A stretch of 64,000 nt of DNA from Ailanthus altissimus (Eukaryota; Streptophyta; Magnoliopsida; Sapindales; Simaroubaceae): assembly GCA_946807835.1 (NCBI GenBank), contig OX327699.1:6441001-6505000 (forward strand), given 5' to 3'. Position numbers and translations under genes: made by a program. This document shows, one piece after another, positions 24,477 to 35,690 of this stretch. Position 1 is the stretch's first letter; each line of letters opens with the position of its first letter. The notes beneath the pieces are model-generated. The model was given only the letters and a program-made list of their open reading frames with translations, was not told the DNA's origin and ran no database searches.

Positions 24477-25130
24477 ATGGAGGAAACCTCAGCTCGTCGA
24501 TTCACAAAAATTTGTGTCTTTTGTGGATCCAACCCTGGGAATACTGAAGAGTTTACAAAAGTTGCAGAAAATCTTGGTAAGGTATTAGCTGAGCGAAATA
24601 TACATTTAGTATATGGAGGAGGTAACCGAGGGTTAATGGGGTCTGTGGCAAAAGCTGCACATAATAAAGGTAGTCGAGTTTTGGGTATCATTCCAAAACC
24701 TCTAGCTATTGAAAATATTGTAGGAAAAACAGTTGGGGATGAGTTACAAGTCTCATCTATGCACGAGCGAATGGCTCAAATGCTTAGGCATGCAGATGCT
24801 TTCATAGCTCTACCAGGAGGTTTCGGGACCTTGGAGGAAATTTTTCAAATTGTCTCATGGGCACAATTACAAATCCACCAAAAACCCATTGGTTTGTTAA
24901 ATGTTAATGGTTTTTACGACGAGTTGATATCTTTTCTTGACTATGCAGCGGGAACACAATTCATCCCACTTCTAGCACGACGGATTCTTATTTCAGCTCC
25001 AACTGTTGATCAACTGATTGATCAATTGCAGTCTTTTATTCCTCTGTCTAATCCAACATTGCATCAGTTAGATTGGTCTACTCATGACAGTCAGAAGAAG
25101 CGCAAAATAGACTTAAATCTCACTCCGTAG
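24477..25130 (+). CDS. LOG: LOG cytokinin riboside 5'-monophosphate phosphoribohydrolase
   Basis: LOG enzymes release active free-base cytokinin from its riboside monophosphate in one step, in cytosol and nucleus. The ATG at 24477 sits in strong plant context (AACAATGG). A GTG frame 12 bases upstream is not a plausible plant start. The product is 217 aa, the usual family length. Landmarks: KICVFCGS (11-18), GGGNRGLMG (47-55), MHER (95-98, family catalytic Arg) and PGGFGTLEE (113-121, signature PGGxGTxxE with catalytic Glu). The residue after MHER is Met where most plant LOGs have Lys. The tail is unusual: KKRK (207-210), a possible nuclear signal, then DLNLTP (212-217), which fits the EAR repressor motif DLNxxP. 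Plant LOG genes normally have several introns; this one has none. It lies inside a young retrotransposon, antisense to it, with its own TATA box and poly(A) signal. No lesions, so probably functional. Confidence 0.95.
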   Translation: MEETSARRFTKICVFCGSNPGNTEEFTKVAENLGKVLAERNIHLVYGGGNRGLMGSVAKAAHNKGSRVLGIIPKPLAIENIVGKTVGDELQVSSMHERMAQMLRHADAFIALPGGFGTLEEIFQIVSWAQLQIHQKPIGLLNVNGFYDELISFLDYAAGTQFIPLLARRILISAPTVDQLIDQLQSFIPLSNPTLHQLDWSTHDSQKKRKIDLNLTP

Positions 25131-25184
25131 CCTCTATTGTATTTTTGTTGCTGCTATTGTTGTTGTGTTGTTGTTTTCCTTTTC

Positions 25185-25190
25185 AATAAA
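25185..25190 (+). terminator. poly(A) signal of the LOG gene
   Basis: AATAAA 55 bases after the stop codon, preceded by a T/G-rich stretch (repeated TTGTTG) typical of a plant 3' untranslated region. Confidence 0.6.
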
Positions 25191-25555
25191 AGTTGTTTCA
25201 ATTGATGTCTTCAATACTCTACTTCTCTATATTTTGTCATTGAGAAAATTATCTCAATTTGCTCTATCACAAGCAAATTATCATTATAAGATATTCAACA
25301 TCACTCTTACTAAGCATATTAGTCATAACTTAAAAGAAAATCTAAATGGTAACATTAAGATCCACAAGGTACCATTATCCACAACAACAACAATCTTAGC
25401 AGCTCTTGGATACTGTGTCATCTTCACAAAATCATACAAAATTTAAGGAATATGTCAAACTTTCACACAACAAAGCTACAAATACAATCCTAAGGATTTG
25501 GCATCTGCTCGGTTCCCTTGACTCGACACTTAAAAGTCTACAGAATCATATCTTA
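25191..25555. other. element leader region without a gene
   Basis: This lies between the LOG 3' end and the primer site. In an autonomous element, gag would begin near here on the minus strand; none was recognised. Confidence 0.5.
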
Positions 25556-25567
25556 GCTCTGATACCA
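25556..25567 (-). other. primer-binding site (initiator Met tRNA)
   Basis: The minus strand reads TGGTATCAGAGC, complementary to the 3' end of plant initiator-Met tRNA, 8 bases inside the LTR edge at 25576. It fixes the element's orientation as minus. Confidence 0.9.
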
Positions 25568-25575
25568 ATAAAAGC

Positions 25576-28399
25576 TGTCACGCCCCAGACCCAAAAGATC
25601 CGACACACGACATCACTTACATTCATTCACTGCATGTGCACTCATAAATAATATTACACAAAATTTTCAACTTTCATTCAACACAGAAATCCTTAGCAAG
25701 TTGCTAGTAAGTTCAACACTAAAATCAACCATAACCTAACATATAAATATAAACTTCTCTTGACAATATTTAAACATTCATTTCAATTTCTTTCAGAATT
25801 ATAGCAATTGAATTATGACTGGGACAATTATTAAACCGGAGATACGCAGAGTTTTCTCAGAGATTAACACTCTACTACGTCACCAGTAGCAACTTTGTTA
25901 CCGGGAGCCCAGAATATATCCATTGCAAATTCTTACTTAAAATCATCCAATAACCACACACAATGAAATAATACATAAGTATTTATTCAATAGGGACAAA
26001 CCAAATATCCTATCCCACGTGTCCCCAAATGAAACACACAACAACCTAGCAACTTAGGGAACCCAAGGAACAGCAGAAGCCTTGCCAAATCCGCTAAGCA
26101 CACATGTACCTTATTTACCTGAAATCACCATAAACTATAATGAGTATAAAACTCAGTAAGCATACTAATTTTTCATATATCAAATACAAATACATATATG
26201 TACACAATGCATATGTATGATATGCTGTGATCAATCAAAATCATAATCTTATCAAATCACATATCATGTAAGCGCTTACACATTCTTTCAAAACACATAA
26301 TAGGAATACCATTACTCGACTACTACTTAGTAGGACTTACATATCACATATCACATAATGAGCCAAATGTCACTCGTAGGTGATATACCGTATGAGAGGA
26401 ATAGTACAAGTGAGGTCTTTAAATCACACATATATAACGCTTATGCCCGAAGGTAAAAGCCAAACCCTCACCCTGATCATCGGTGAGTCCTCTCACATGT
26501 ACCAATACGCCACCACACGAATGTGATGACTCACACTTCCTTTAGGTACCAATAGGATCCTCCCTACATACGGAACACATAACATATACCAATCTCGAAA
26601 GAAAGGCCACACATAAAGGCTCCACAAATCACATAAAATGCCTACTAAGTTAACAGTGAGTTCAAGTACCCTCAAATCACAAAATATTTCTCATGGACAT
26701 ATTACACTTCAAAAGCTTTCTTTGTTAAACGCATCTTATTTTGGAAAGCTCACTTTCAAAAACACATGTATGTCCATGCTCAATGTCAATGCTCACATTC
26801 ATAAACACATATTCACATTTCATATCAAAATATACTTTGACATATCATAAACATATTCTTAACCCCATTTACAAAATCATACAAAACAATTATTATGTTT
26901 ATTGTGATTCCAGTAGTAAGTCTAGTATACTTACCTCTTAACACTTTCAGCCACAAAGCTTAAATCTCCTTAACCTATCAATGGAGATTAGTCCTTTCAT
27001 AAGCCTCACAATTCACACAAAATACTTTAAATAGCTTACAAAATTATACACAATGCATTTATCACATTAAATTGGTCTAAATATTTGGTTTCTCAAAATC
27101 TGTCATTCTGACCACTTACACTTAACAAAAATTTCTAATACATCAAATGATGTCCAATTACTCCAAAATCAGAATATACCATTCTTGACTCATATATACT
27201 TCTTATATATGAATATTATATCAAAATTCCTACACAATCCATTCCATACACACCATCGAATCCAAACTACAAACCTGACAGGATCAAGATACTTACTGAA
27301 CAGTATTCAATATCCCAATTTTATAAAATCATATACTAACTCAAAAATTATAAAACTACCACATAATTACTCTTGACACATATCTCAGTCCATGATAAAT
27401 ATTTGGCTTCCAAATAACTGCCAAAAGTATTTTAAAACTATTTTATTTCATAACTTTAAAAATCTATTAATCAAATACTACAATGAGCTGATACACTTTA
27501 GAAATTCATAACACTTCAACCACAATGATCCAAATTCTCAATTCTGAGTATATCATATTAGACATATAAAATTATCATATTCCACAAATTCATAATTTTT
27601 AAAGATCATTCAGCAGGTCAAAAATTATTTTCCACTGTATCATACTGTTTACACAGGAAATTTCCAGAATTCCAGGGTCATTTTGGTAAATTCACTACAA
27701 ATTCAATTTCCGAGATTTTCAGTCGATTCAAAGTCTCAGATGATCCTAAACATGTCTAATTTTATATACTCAAAATTCAAAACCAGAATCGAATCACAAC
27801 AATTTATAAAATTCCTAGATCAAGAGGTTATCCAGCAGAAATTCCATAATTCATCATGATTTATCAAACTATCTTATAGATCATCATCAATTCTCACAAC
27901 ATCAAACGAAATACACATCAAATCCTTAATTATACATATTTTCAGAAATCAAAACTTAAAGAAATTAACTTAATTAACACCAATAAATTGATAATTAGTT
28001 GTGATATACCTCTAAAGATCCAAAATTCTCATTTTCTTCTTCTTTTTCTTCTTCTTCTCTTCTCTTTCTCTCTCCTTTATTTCTCTCTTCTCTCTCTAAA
28101 AATGGGTAGCTCGACCAAAATGAGAGAATTAGGGTTTTTAAAAGTGTATTTTTATACTAAGTGGTTAATTTTTGGTATTTACGAATTCACCCCCAAAACT
28201 TTCAAAGTATAACAATTTGGTCCCTAAAATAATTCCCAAGTCTTGCAAATAAACCCAATACTAATAGTATATCCTTAACCTATAAAAACACTACTAATAA
28301 CAATATATAAATCAAGGATCACCCACATACAAATAAAATACGTATATTTATATATATAAATATACATATTCTTACCGGTTATGGATACTGGTTACTACA
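25576..28399 (-). repeat. LTR (5' LTR in element sense)
   Basis: Second copy of the 2824-bp LTR at 18907-21730, identical in all lines compared. In element sense it starts TGTAGTAACCAG and ends GGGGCGTGACA, an ending often seen in plant gypsy LTRs. Confidence 0.93.
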
Positions 28400-28404
28400 G
28401 TACC
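28400..28404. other. target-site duplication, right copy (GTACC)
   Basis: Exact match to 18902-18906, directly abutting the LTR end. Removing the element and one copy restores GGGTACCAATGGCCC. Confidence 0.9.
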
Positions 28405-29334
28405 AATGGCCCTAAAAACGAATGCAGAAATTTTAAAACTGTTTCTCAATTCGAACATGTAAAGGCATGTCTATGAATATATATCAAGATCATAAATCAT
28501 GGTTATGCATCGAAAGCTCATAAAACATGCATATTCATTATGCGAAAATGTAATAAACGCAAAGTAAAAGAAATGGCAGATTTTCACTTACAACCGCTCT
28601 GCGCTCAATTTCGCTACCGATTTTTACTCCCGTTAACGCTCTCGGTTATCTTCACCTATGCGCCACAAATGACATTTAGAACTAAATTGAATGCTAGAAT
28701 CTCATTTAACTACTAAACGCCTTAATCGGCATACAAAGCCTGGATACATACTACTTCCCGATTTTAGTTACGGAGCCATAATCGAAACTAACTCACCATT
28801 CGGCGCCCTGAAAATTATTGAACACCTTATAACTTGGTTGGACATAATTGCCCTTCACCTTTCCAACATGGACAATTATGTCCCATTTTCTTCATTTTTG
28901 GTTTTTCCATCAACCATATACATTCAATTTACAATATGCACCATTTACACACAACAATTCAATCAAAACACCACTCAATTCCTAACTTCCCTAAAGTGGC
29001 AGAATTTCACCCTAGGTTCCAACACATTCCTTTTCTCAATTTCTTATTCCAATTACAACAAAAGCATACCAATTTCATTCTAAAACCCTAATTACAACCA
29101 ATTGAAATCTCTACAACAAAATCACCAAAAACCCTAATTCTCACCTTGCCAATTTCTTCAAATTGATGACTCCTTCAAGCTCCACACTAGAATTCAACTC
29201 AATCTAAGCCAAGAATACACATAAGAACATCAATTAAAGTATTCTTGAAATCTCACTTATCAAACTCATAAAAGATGTTTTTCAAAGAAATTCGAATAGG
29301 AGAGAAAATATCCTCTTACCGACGAGCTGCCAAA
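28405..29334 (-). mobile_element. older gypsy-type LTR, right part
   Basis: Continuation of the pre-insertion repeat from 17780-18906. It is CA-rich with several AAACCCTAA runs. Frames of 85-130 codons at about 28691-29091 overlap each other and have repeat-like composition, so they are not called as genes. It ends where gag-like sequence of the outer element begins, near 29335. Confidence 0.4.
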
Positions 29335-30349
29335 GGTGTTTAGAATGCAAAACCTCATAACCTACAAAGGCATGAAAAATTCCCATCACTATGTCAATTA
29401 GGTCACGGACCTACTATCAATTGTAGGCTTCAGATAAAAGCAAATGTTACAACTGTTCCATGTTAACCTAGGCAGACAGGTCCTCTTATAGTACAGAAGT
29501 CTGAGGCAAAAAAATATATTATCCTTTAATTAATTGATCGAGAATTGTGTCTAGTATTTATTAGGAGCCTATAAAAAGGCAAAAGATCCTTAGAAGGTGC
29601 AATGATTCAAACAAAGCCATGCTGAAAGTTTGAGAGATTTTATATAGAGATCATAAAGAAGTGATTCGCATTTGAGCATTTGACTTACTTGTTGCATTAG
29701 AGACGTTAAGGGATGGACTTAAGATAAATAAATTATGGTACTTCTTATCAGAAAATTCATTTACCACCTATGCAACTGCCTATAAGCAAGCTCTTTGATA
29801 TATTAAGATTGAAGAGGATAAAGCTGCAAAAAGGGCAAGGAAAGAATATGCACGAGGAAAGAGTAAATGACAAGAATTTAAAAAATACCCCCAAAAGAAG
29901 GATAACCTGTGAAAGAAGAGAGAGGACTTAATAGAGAATCACTAAGTTTCTAAGAAAATATTTGCCTTAGGACAATAGCAAAAGGGAACAAACAAGGAAA
30001 TCTCTTCATAGAGTGGCCAAAATCTAGGAGGACAATTACCTTTCAATAATGGTTCCTTATGATGAAATATTCAAGGCCACAAAAGATAAAGGTCTCGTCG
30101 AAGAACCCACACTAATTCTAGCATTGCTCTGGAAAGGAAATAGAAATAAGAGATGTGAGTTCCATCAGGACTATGATTACACTATAAATGAATATATGCA
30201 CTTGCAAACTTAAATATATTAACTGATGAGGAACGATTACCAAATTCAGAGTTGATCTCAAGCTCATGAAGATTCAAGATGAAGGGAACCATGAGTATGA
30301 AAACTCATAAATACAATAAATGATTATGATGATTTTAGAGGGCATGACT
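29335..30349 (+). pseudogene. gag relic of the outer Tat gypsy element
   Basis: In mixed frames it resembles retrotransposon gag, starting near 29337 with an FRM(Q/P)-type block and ITYKGMKNSHHYVN, followed by helical capsid-like sequence to about 29880. It parallels the gag of the second element at 54460-55000 in the same order. Stops are frequent. It is cut at 30350 by the copia element, and the outer element resumes at 39497. Confidence 0.6.
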
Positions 30350-32113
30350 TGTTAGAGTACATCTAAGGGTGCATGCATATTATAATGTGTTCATTGAATC
30401 AAATATTGTATGACATACATATCTTGTGTAACGAAATTGAAATCTAATTTTCTAAACAAATACAAATTTAATTCAAGTCTTGTTATATTAACAAATTCAG
30501 AAACTTACCCTTGAAGACTTTGATGAAGAATCAATTTTTAGAGCTTACCTTGAAGTTAATCCTTAAATAATTAAAGTCTTTAATAGTTGGTGGGGTTGAA
30601 GAGCTTGAATAGTAGCTTTGTTTGATTTTCCAATAGGTTCAAATTGCCAAACACTTGAGCTTTTTCTCAATTTTGGCTAAAATGTAAAATTAGGACTTAA
30701 ATGCAACAATTGCATTTCTTTCCTTATATATAGCTGAAAAAAGCAAATGAGGTCTTCTTTGCAACATTTACAAATTTTATTTCCCTTAGTCAATGAATAC
30801 TTGGCACTTGTCCTTCATCTATCTTATACACCACGACAGATGTCCATATCTTTTACCATTTGTCAACTTCATTTTCTAAGTATGATGCCATTTGTCACAT
30901 AAATGGCTATGCATGAATGCTGTGTGTCATCATTTTATTAGTTAACCACTTTAACTAATAAAAGACAGGTTTAACACTTAAACTTTGACATATGTGTTTC
31001 CTGAGAGATTATGAAACAAATCATGCTTTTCAAAATCACCTAGGATTGACTTGTTTGACCTAATCTGCTATCCTAGTACTTAACGAATATACTTTATATT
31101 GTAAGACTCTCTAGGTTTACACCTATTTATTTTATGGAACACTTTCATAAGTCTATGAACGATGCCCATACACATATTATGGTTATTACAAAATGATGCA
31201 TTGAACCATACAAGTTAAGGACAACCATATATGTATAATCCTCCATCACCTATATCATAGAAGAGAAGAGATATAGACCATCACTATCAAATTTTTATAT
31301 GCTCGCCATGAACTTATCTCTAGATTTATATTTTCGTAAACAATATAAGCAAACTCATTTGAGATATTATTTAACCCTATAAAAAACTCTTTTCTAGGAT
31401 TTTTATTTATAGCCATAAGACTTCCTAAAATCCAATCCCGGAGCATCAAGATATACAACTCATATATATGAGTTGACAGATCTCATATCTACGCACACCG
31501 GACTCTATAAGCATTGGACCATACTTAACGACACATAAGGATCAGATCGTAAAAGGTCTCTGATATACGTGAAATCAAAGCATGGTGGAGCACTTATAAG
31601 GACTACGAATACTACTCAACTTGGAAAGATCGTCCACTAATGGCTCTATAGGATGTTTATTGGAGGTTATCATGAGTCTGTTCAATATCTAATCCTCATT
31701 GAATACCTGTATACCTATATGAGCTTCCATTAACCCTACAGTTTTAAGAAAAAACATTTGAACAATCTAGACATAGACACACATTGATTTGAAAGGTTTA
31801 CTAATCGACCCGTGCCAACAACCACATATCAAGAACAATGTTTTCGAGAACATACTGCATAATGACATTTCTTAGCACTATTTGCAACTCCTTGCAATTA
31901 TGTCATTAAGAATATATTTCCAGGTCTTTGTCCAATTTTAAATAAAGTTCTAACTCTTAGAATGACATTTAAATTAGATCTACAATGTTTGGAGAGTAAA
32001 GCTTAGTACCATATTTAAATATTAACGTTTCATTTGAAATTTCCATTGTATAAATATTAAATAAATAAATATTCATACAAAATTAAAATGGCACATAAGC
32101 ACCATCTCCAATA
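30350..32113 (-). repeat. copia 3' LTR
   Basis: It starts TGTTAGAGTACATC and ends near GCACCATCTCCAATA. It aligns over its length with 37740-39496 and with the solo LTR at 3838-6078. Its inner end takes part in a tandem duplication. Confidence 0.75.
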
Positions 32114-32340
32114 ACTCTCACTTGCTCTAATGCCATTCTTGATGATATTTAAAACCCATCAACTCCTTTAGATCTACAATGTCTGAAGAGTAATAAGCTT
32201 AGTACCATATTTAAATATTAACGATTCATTTAAAATATTAAATAATTAAAACTTCATACAAATTTTGAATGGAACATAAGCACCATCTCAACAACTCTCA
32301 CTTGCTCTAGTGTCATTCTCGATGATATCTAATACTTATA
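31977..32340. repeat. imperfect tandem duplication (period about 194 bp) at the LTR edge
   Basis: GATCTACAATGT followed by GCTTAGTACCATATTTAAATATTAACG recurs from 31977 and 32171. Each copy runs through CATAAGCACCATCTC and CTCTCACTTGCTCTA. The duplication spans the LTR end and the adjoining purine tract/3' pol sequence. Confidence 0.75.
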
Positions 32341-32395
32341 AAATCTATGTATTTCTCAAACACCTTAGGAGTTAAGGTTTTAATGAGTGAGTCTA
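32341..32395 (-). pseudogene. copia RNase H C-terminal relic beyond the nested repeat
   Basis: On the minus strand this and the adjoining bases read DSLIKTL then PKVFEKYI, the usual end of copia RNase H. It continues the frame broken at about 33745 by the inserted repeat. Confidence 0.6.
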
Positions 32396-33745
32396 CTACT
32401 GATAAGGGTATACTTATCATATATTTTCTCATGTTTTTATTTTGATATTTTATTAATTTATGAGAATACATGGATATTTATGTGCATTATTATTATTTAC
32501 AGAGCAAAAATAGGGACTAAAATAAAAACTTTTCAAAATATAGACCTGTCGCCCTAGCGCTACAAGAATTTTCGCCTTAGCGCTGAAACAGTGGTCAAAA
32601 TAAGAAAATAAAAAACATGACCTGTTTAAGTCACCATCACATCAATGATAGCCAAATGCTCCAATGCTAGCACCTCATCACTCCAGTAATACAATCTTGT
32701 ACATGTAGCACTCCAGTGACAGTAACATAGCGCTCGAGCAGTAGTGCGATTCTTAAGTCGACAAGAATTGGAGATTTCAAGATCAAATCAATCCTTATAA
32801 AGAGCAATTCGACATTTAGAGAGCATCCAAGAACATCCAAGAACATCAAGATCACACAATATAAGTCTTAGAAAGCAATTAAAGCAACCATAGAGAGAGA
32901 TTCAAGGCATTCTTCTGCATCAAAAATTTCTTAGGCAGCGCAATCAAGAGCAATTCGACATCTATATCGGTTTGTTATTGATTGTATAATGTTTTCTTAT
33001 TATTTTTACCATTGTTCTCTTAATGACATGAACTACATTTTCTTTCTAGGGTTAATACTTAAACTCAATATGTATGCTTAATTGTTACATCTTTCTAATA
33101 TTTAATAAACTTAGTTCTTTGTTAATCAAATTACTTGTTCTTAATGCTTCAATATATTTGGCAAATATATGATGAATGAAGTGGTAATACTTTTGATAAA
33201 CTCGGAAGAAGAATCATTATATTTAGACTAGGTAATTTGATGCATGATTGTAGAGTAATATTCAATGTTGCATATGCGAATTTCAAATTAGGATAGGAAT
33301 ATACCTAATTGGCATGTATGATCATTAAGTCTTAACATTTATGAATCTTAATTTATTATAAATACTATAGAAATATAGGTAATTGATAAATTAAGGTATA
33401 CTTGCATGACCTTGGAAGAGGCTTATGAATACATTAGTGTCTTGATTAATAATAAGAACTAAGGGAATTAAATATTGGGGAATTAAACATTAGAACCATA
33501 TTGAGGGATATTATTAACCATAGGTTTTCTTTATAATGCTATATTTCAATCTCTTTACATTGTGCTTTACTTTTATAATTTTTAAATTCATTCTTAGATT
33601 TTTATTTTTTTGAATAATTGCTATAAAGACATAAATTTAGTACTTGGTTAAAAAAAAATATTATCCTTGTGGGTTCGACATCTAACTATTTTGTCCCTTT
33701 ATTACTTGTAGACGATAGTGTATACTTTTAAGATATAGAAATATC
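32396..33745 (-). repeat. 1.35-kb repeat X, copy 1 (inserted in copia RNase H)
   Basis: The reverse complement of this block matches 59641-61012 and, more distantly, 51985-53290. In its sense orientation it starts near GATATTTCTATATCTTAAAA and ends near CCCTTATCA. It holds no open frame. It carries AGCGCT-type motifs near 32560 and 32730. The class is unresolved (solo LTR or non-autonomous DNA element). Confidence 0.7.
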
Positions 33746-34035
33746 GCATCAGCTACATTATCCATAGAATCTATTATAGAAACTATTACATCTCTTCTAT
33801 CTAAGATTTTTCTAATTATTTGGTATTTTTTCTCTATATGCTTAGACTTCTGATGTGCCATAGACTCATTGGCTTGAGTAATTGCACCGTTGTTATCGTA
33901 ATATAGTGGAATAGGATCTACTGAACTTGGAACTATTCCATGCTCAATGAAAAACTTGTATATCCATACTGCTTCATTTGTAGATTTTGAAGTCACTATA
34001 TATTCTACCTCTATGGTAGAATCAATTGTGGACAC
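33746..34035 (-). pseudogene. copia RNase H relic
   Basis: The minus strand reads STIEVEYIVTSKSTNEAVWI, then YYDNNGAITQA and HQKSKHIEKKY, ending NVADA at the edge of repeat X. These are the standard landmarks of plant copia RNase H (E-x-EY, DN, HxKSKHI, NVAD). The frame is still open for about 100 codons, but flanking sequence is broken. Confidence 0.85.
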
Positions 34036-35690
34036 CTGCGTAATACTCTTCTAACTAACTGCGGCACTCATGAGAAGAAACACATATCTAGATGTAGACT
34101 TTCTATCATCTAAATCAGATTGGAAATCTAAATCAGTGTATCCTCTTACTTGTAAGTCACTATCTCCATAAATCATAAACTTATCCTTTCTAACCTTAAG
34201 GTACTTCAGGATATATTTCACGGTCATCCAATGGTCTCTACCTAAGTTAGATTGATACCGACTCGTAACATTATAGTCATATTAATGTTAAATCTCATAC
34301 ATAACATGGCATACATCAAGTTATCTATAACTGATGCATTTGGTATGTTAGACATTCTAGCTTTTTCATTTTCTTATTGAAGATATATTCTTCTAGAAAG
34401 ATGAATGCTATGTTTGAGAGGTACATTAACTATCATACAATTATTAAAATTATATCTTGCCAAACCATTGTCTATGTATGAAGACTATGAGAGTTCTATT
34501 AACCCATTAGCTCTTTCTCTATAAAGCTTTATAAAGCTTTATACTTAATATACAAGAGGTATATCACAAATCATTTATAGAGAAGTTCTTAATCAGATAA
34601 CTTTTAACTGAGTGTAACATACCAATATTGTTTTCAATAATGAGTATGTCATCCACGTAAATAATAAGAAAGACAATCATGCTCCCACTGACATTTCTAT
34701 ACACACATGTTTCCTCTTTGTTTTTTGATGAAACTAAACCTTCTGATTACTTCATTAAAATAAAGATTCCAACTTGAGGAAGTTTGCTTAAGTCTATAAA
34801 TGCACTTTTTCAGTCTACACACTAAATTAGAAGTTAGCATGAATGTAAAACCTTCAAGCTACTCCATAAATCTCTCTTCATTGAGATATCAATTTAGAAA
34901 AGTCGTCTTTACATCCATCTGTCAGATCTTAAAATCATAATATATTGCAGTGACCAATGAAATTCAAATTGACTTTAGCATGGCTACTAGTGAAAAGGTT
35001 TCCTCAAGATATCCATTCAGGAAAGTCATTTTTAAGCCTACAAAATGAGATTTGGTCATCTTCATTTGAATACAAAATTCACAAAGCAAATAAGATTCTA
35101 TGGTAAGATCAGATATTTGACCATCCTTAACTAGATAGGTTAGGTGTCTTATGCATATATAACCTAATTCATATGCTATAACTCACGCCTATATAACCTA
35201 AACTTATATGCCACAATTCTGTATCATTCAAAGTTCCTAAACTACTAATTTTGTCCATCTATACTTTCAAGATATTTTCTGTTATACCTAAAATATAATG
35301 GCCATTCATCAACTGACACTTAGCTAATAAAACATTATCCATATTACATAAGTATAAGGAATGATTCCAAATAAATACACGATAACCTTTAGTGTTTAAC
35401 ATAAGAAGGAATATAATTTTCCTGATAATGTTTGACACAAAATAATAGTCATACAACATCAAAGTTCTATCATAAGGGAGAAATAATGTAAAATGTCTAA
35501 CAGCCTTAGCCTATAGTAAGTACTTATTTCTAACACGGAGCAGTATTTCTCCATGCTGTAGCTGTCTAACTTTTCTCAAACCTTGCAACATATTGCAAAT
35601 GTGAAAAGGATATACGGTATCTAAAACTCACCCAGTAATAGCATCTAATGCTAATGAAATGTTAATGGTAGGCAAACATATACTTGAATG
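34036..35690 (-). pseudogene. copia integrase and reverse transcriptase relic
   Basis: Multi-frame minus-strand remains lie between the gag zinc knuckle and RNase H. The RT part around 34150-34950 includes sequence near 34645 where an active-site-type motif (VDDI-like) is expected. Stops are abundant. The integrase part (about 34950-35690) is less clear and probably deleted. Confidence 0.5.

Larger units (their letters stand above)
18907..28399 (-). mobile_element. young non-autonomous LTR retrotransposon carrying LOG and an unknown gene
   Basis: It is 9493 bp with two 2824-bp direct LTRs beginning TG and ending CA, and a perfect 5-bp target duplication. The primer site (25556-25567) and polypurine tract (21731-21744) both place the element on the minus strand. 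The 3845-bp interior has no gag, protease, RT, RNase H or complete integrase. Only a short chromovirus integrase tail remains next to the purine tract. The interior instead holds two intact plus-strand genes, antisense to the element: a 397-codon unknown and a LOG cytokinin-activating enzyme. Mobility would need proteins from a related autonomous chromovirus. LTR identity implies a very recent insertion. Seen: structure and genes. Inferred: trans-mobilisation and lineage. Confidence 0.92.

Noticed and set aside
18907..28399. The 2.8-kb duplicated blocks as a simple segmental duplication or assembly error
   Set aside because: The blocks start TG and end CA, sit next to a primer site and a purine tract, and have a 5-bp target duplication, all specific to an LTR retrotransposon.
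28691..29091. Frames of 130 and 85 codons in the old LTR
   Set aside because: Overlapping frames in CA-rich repeat DNA with AAACCCTAA runs; no known motif and no start context.
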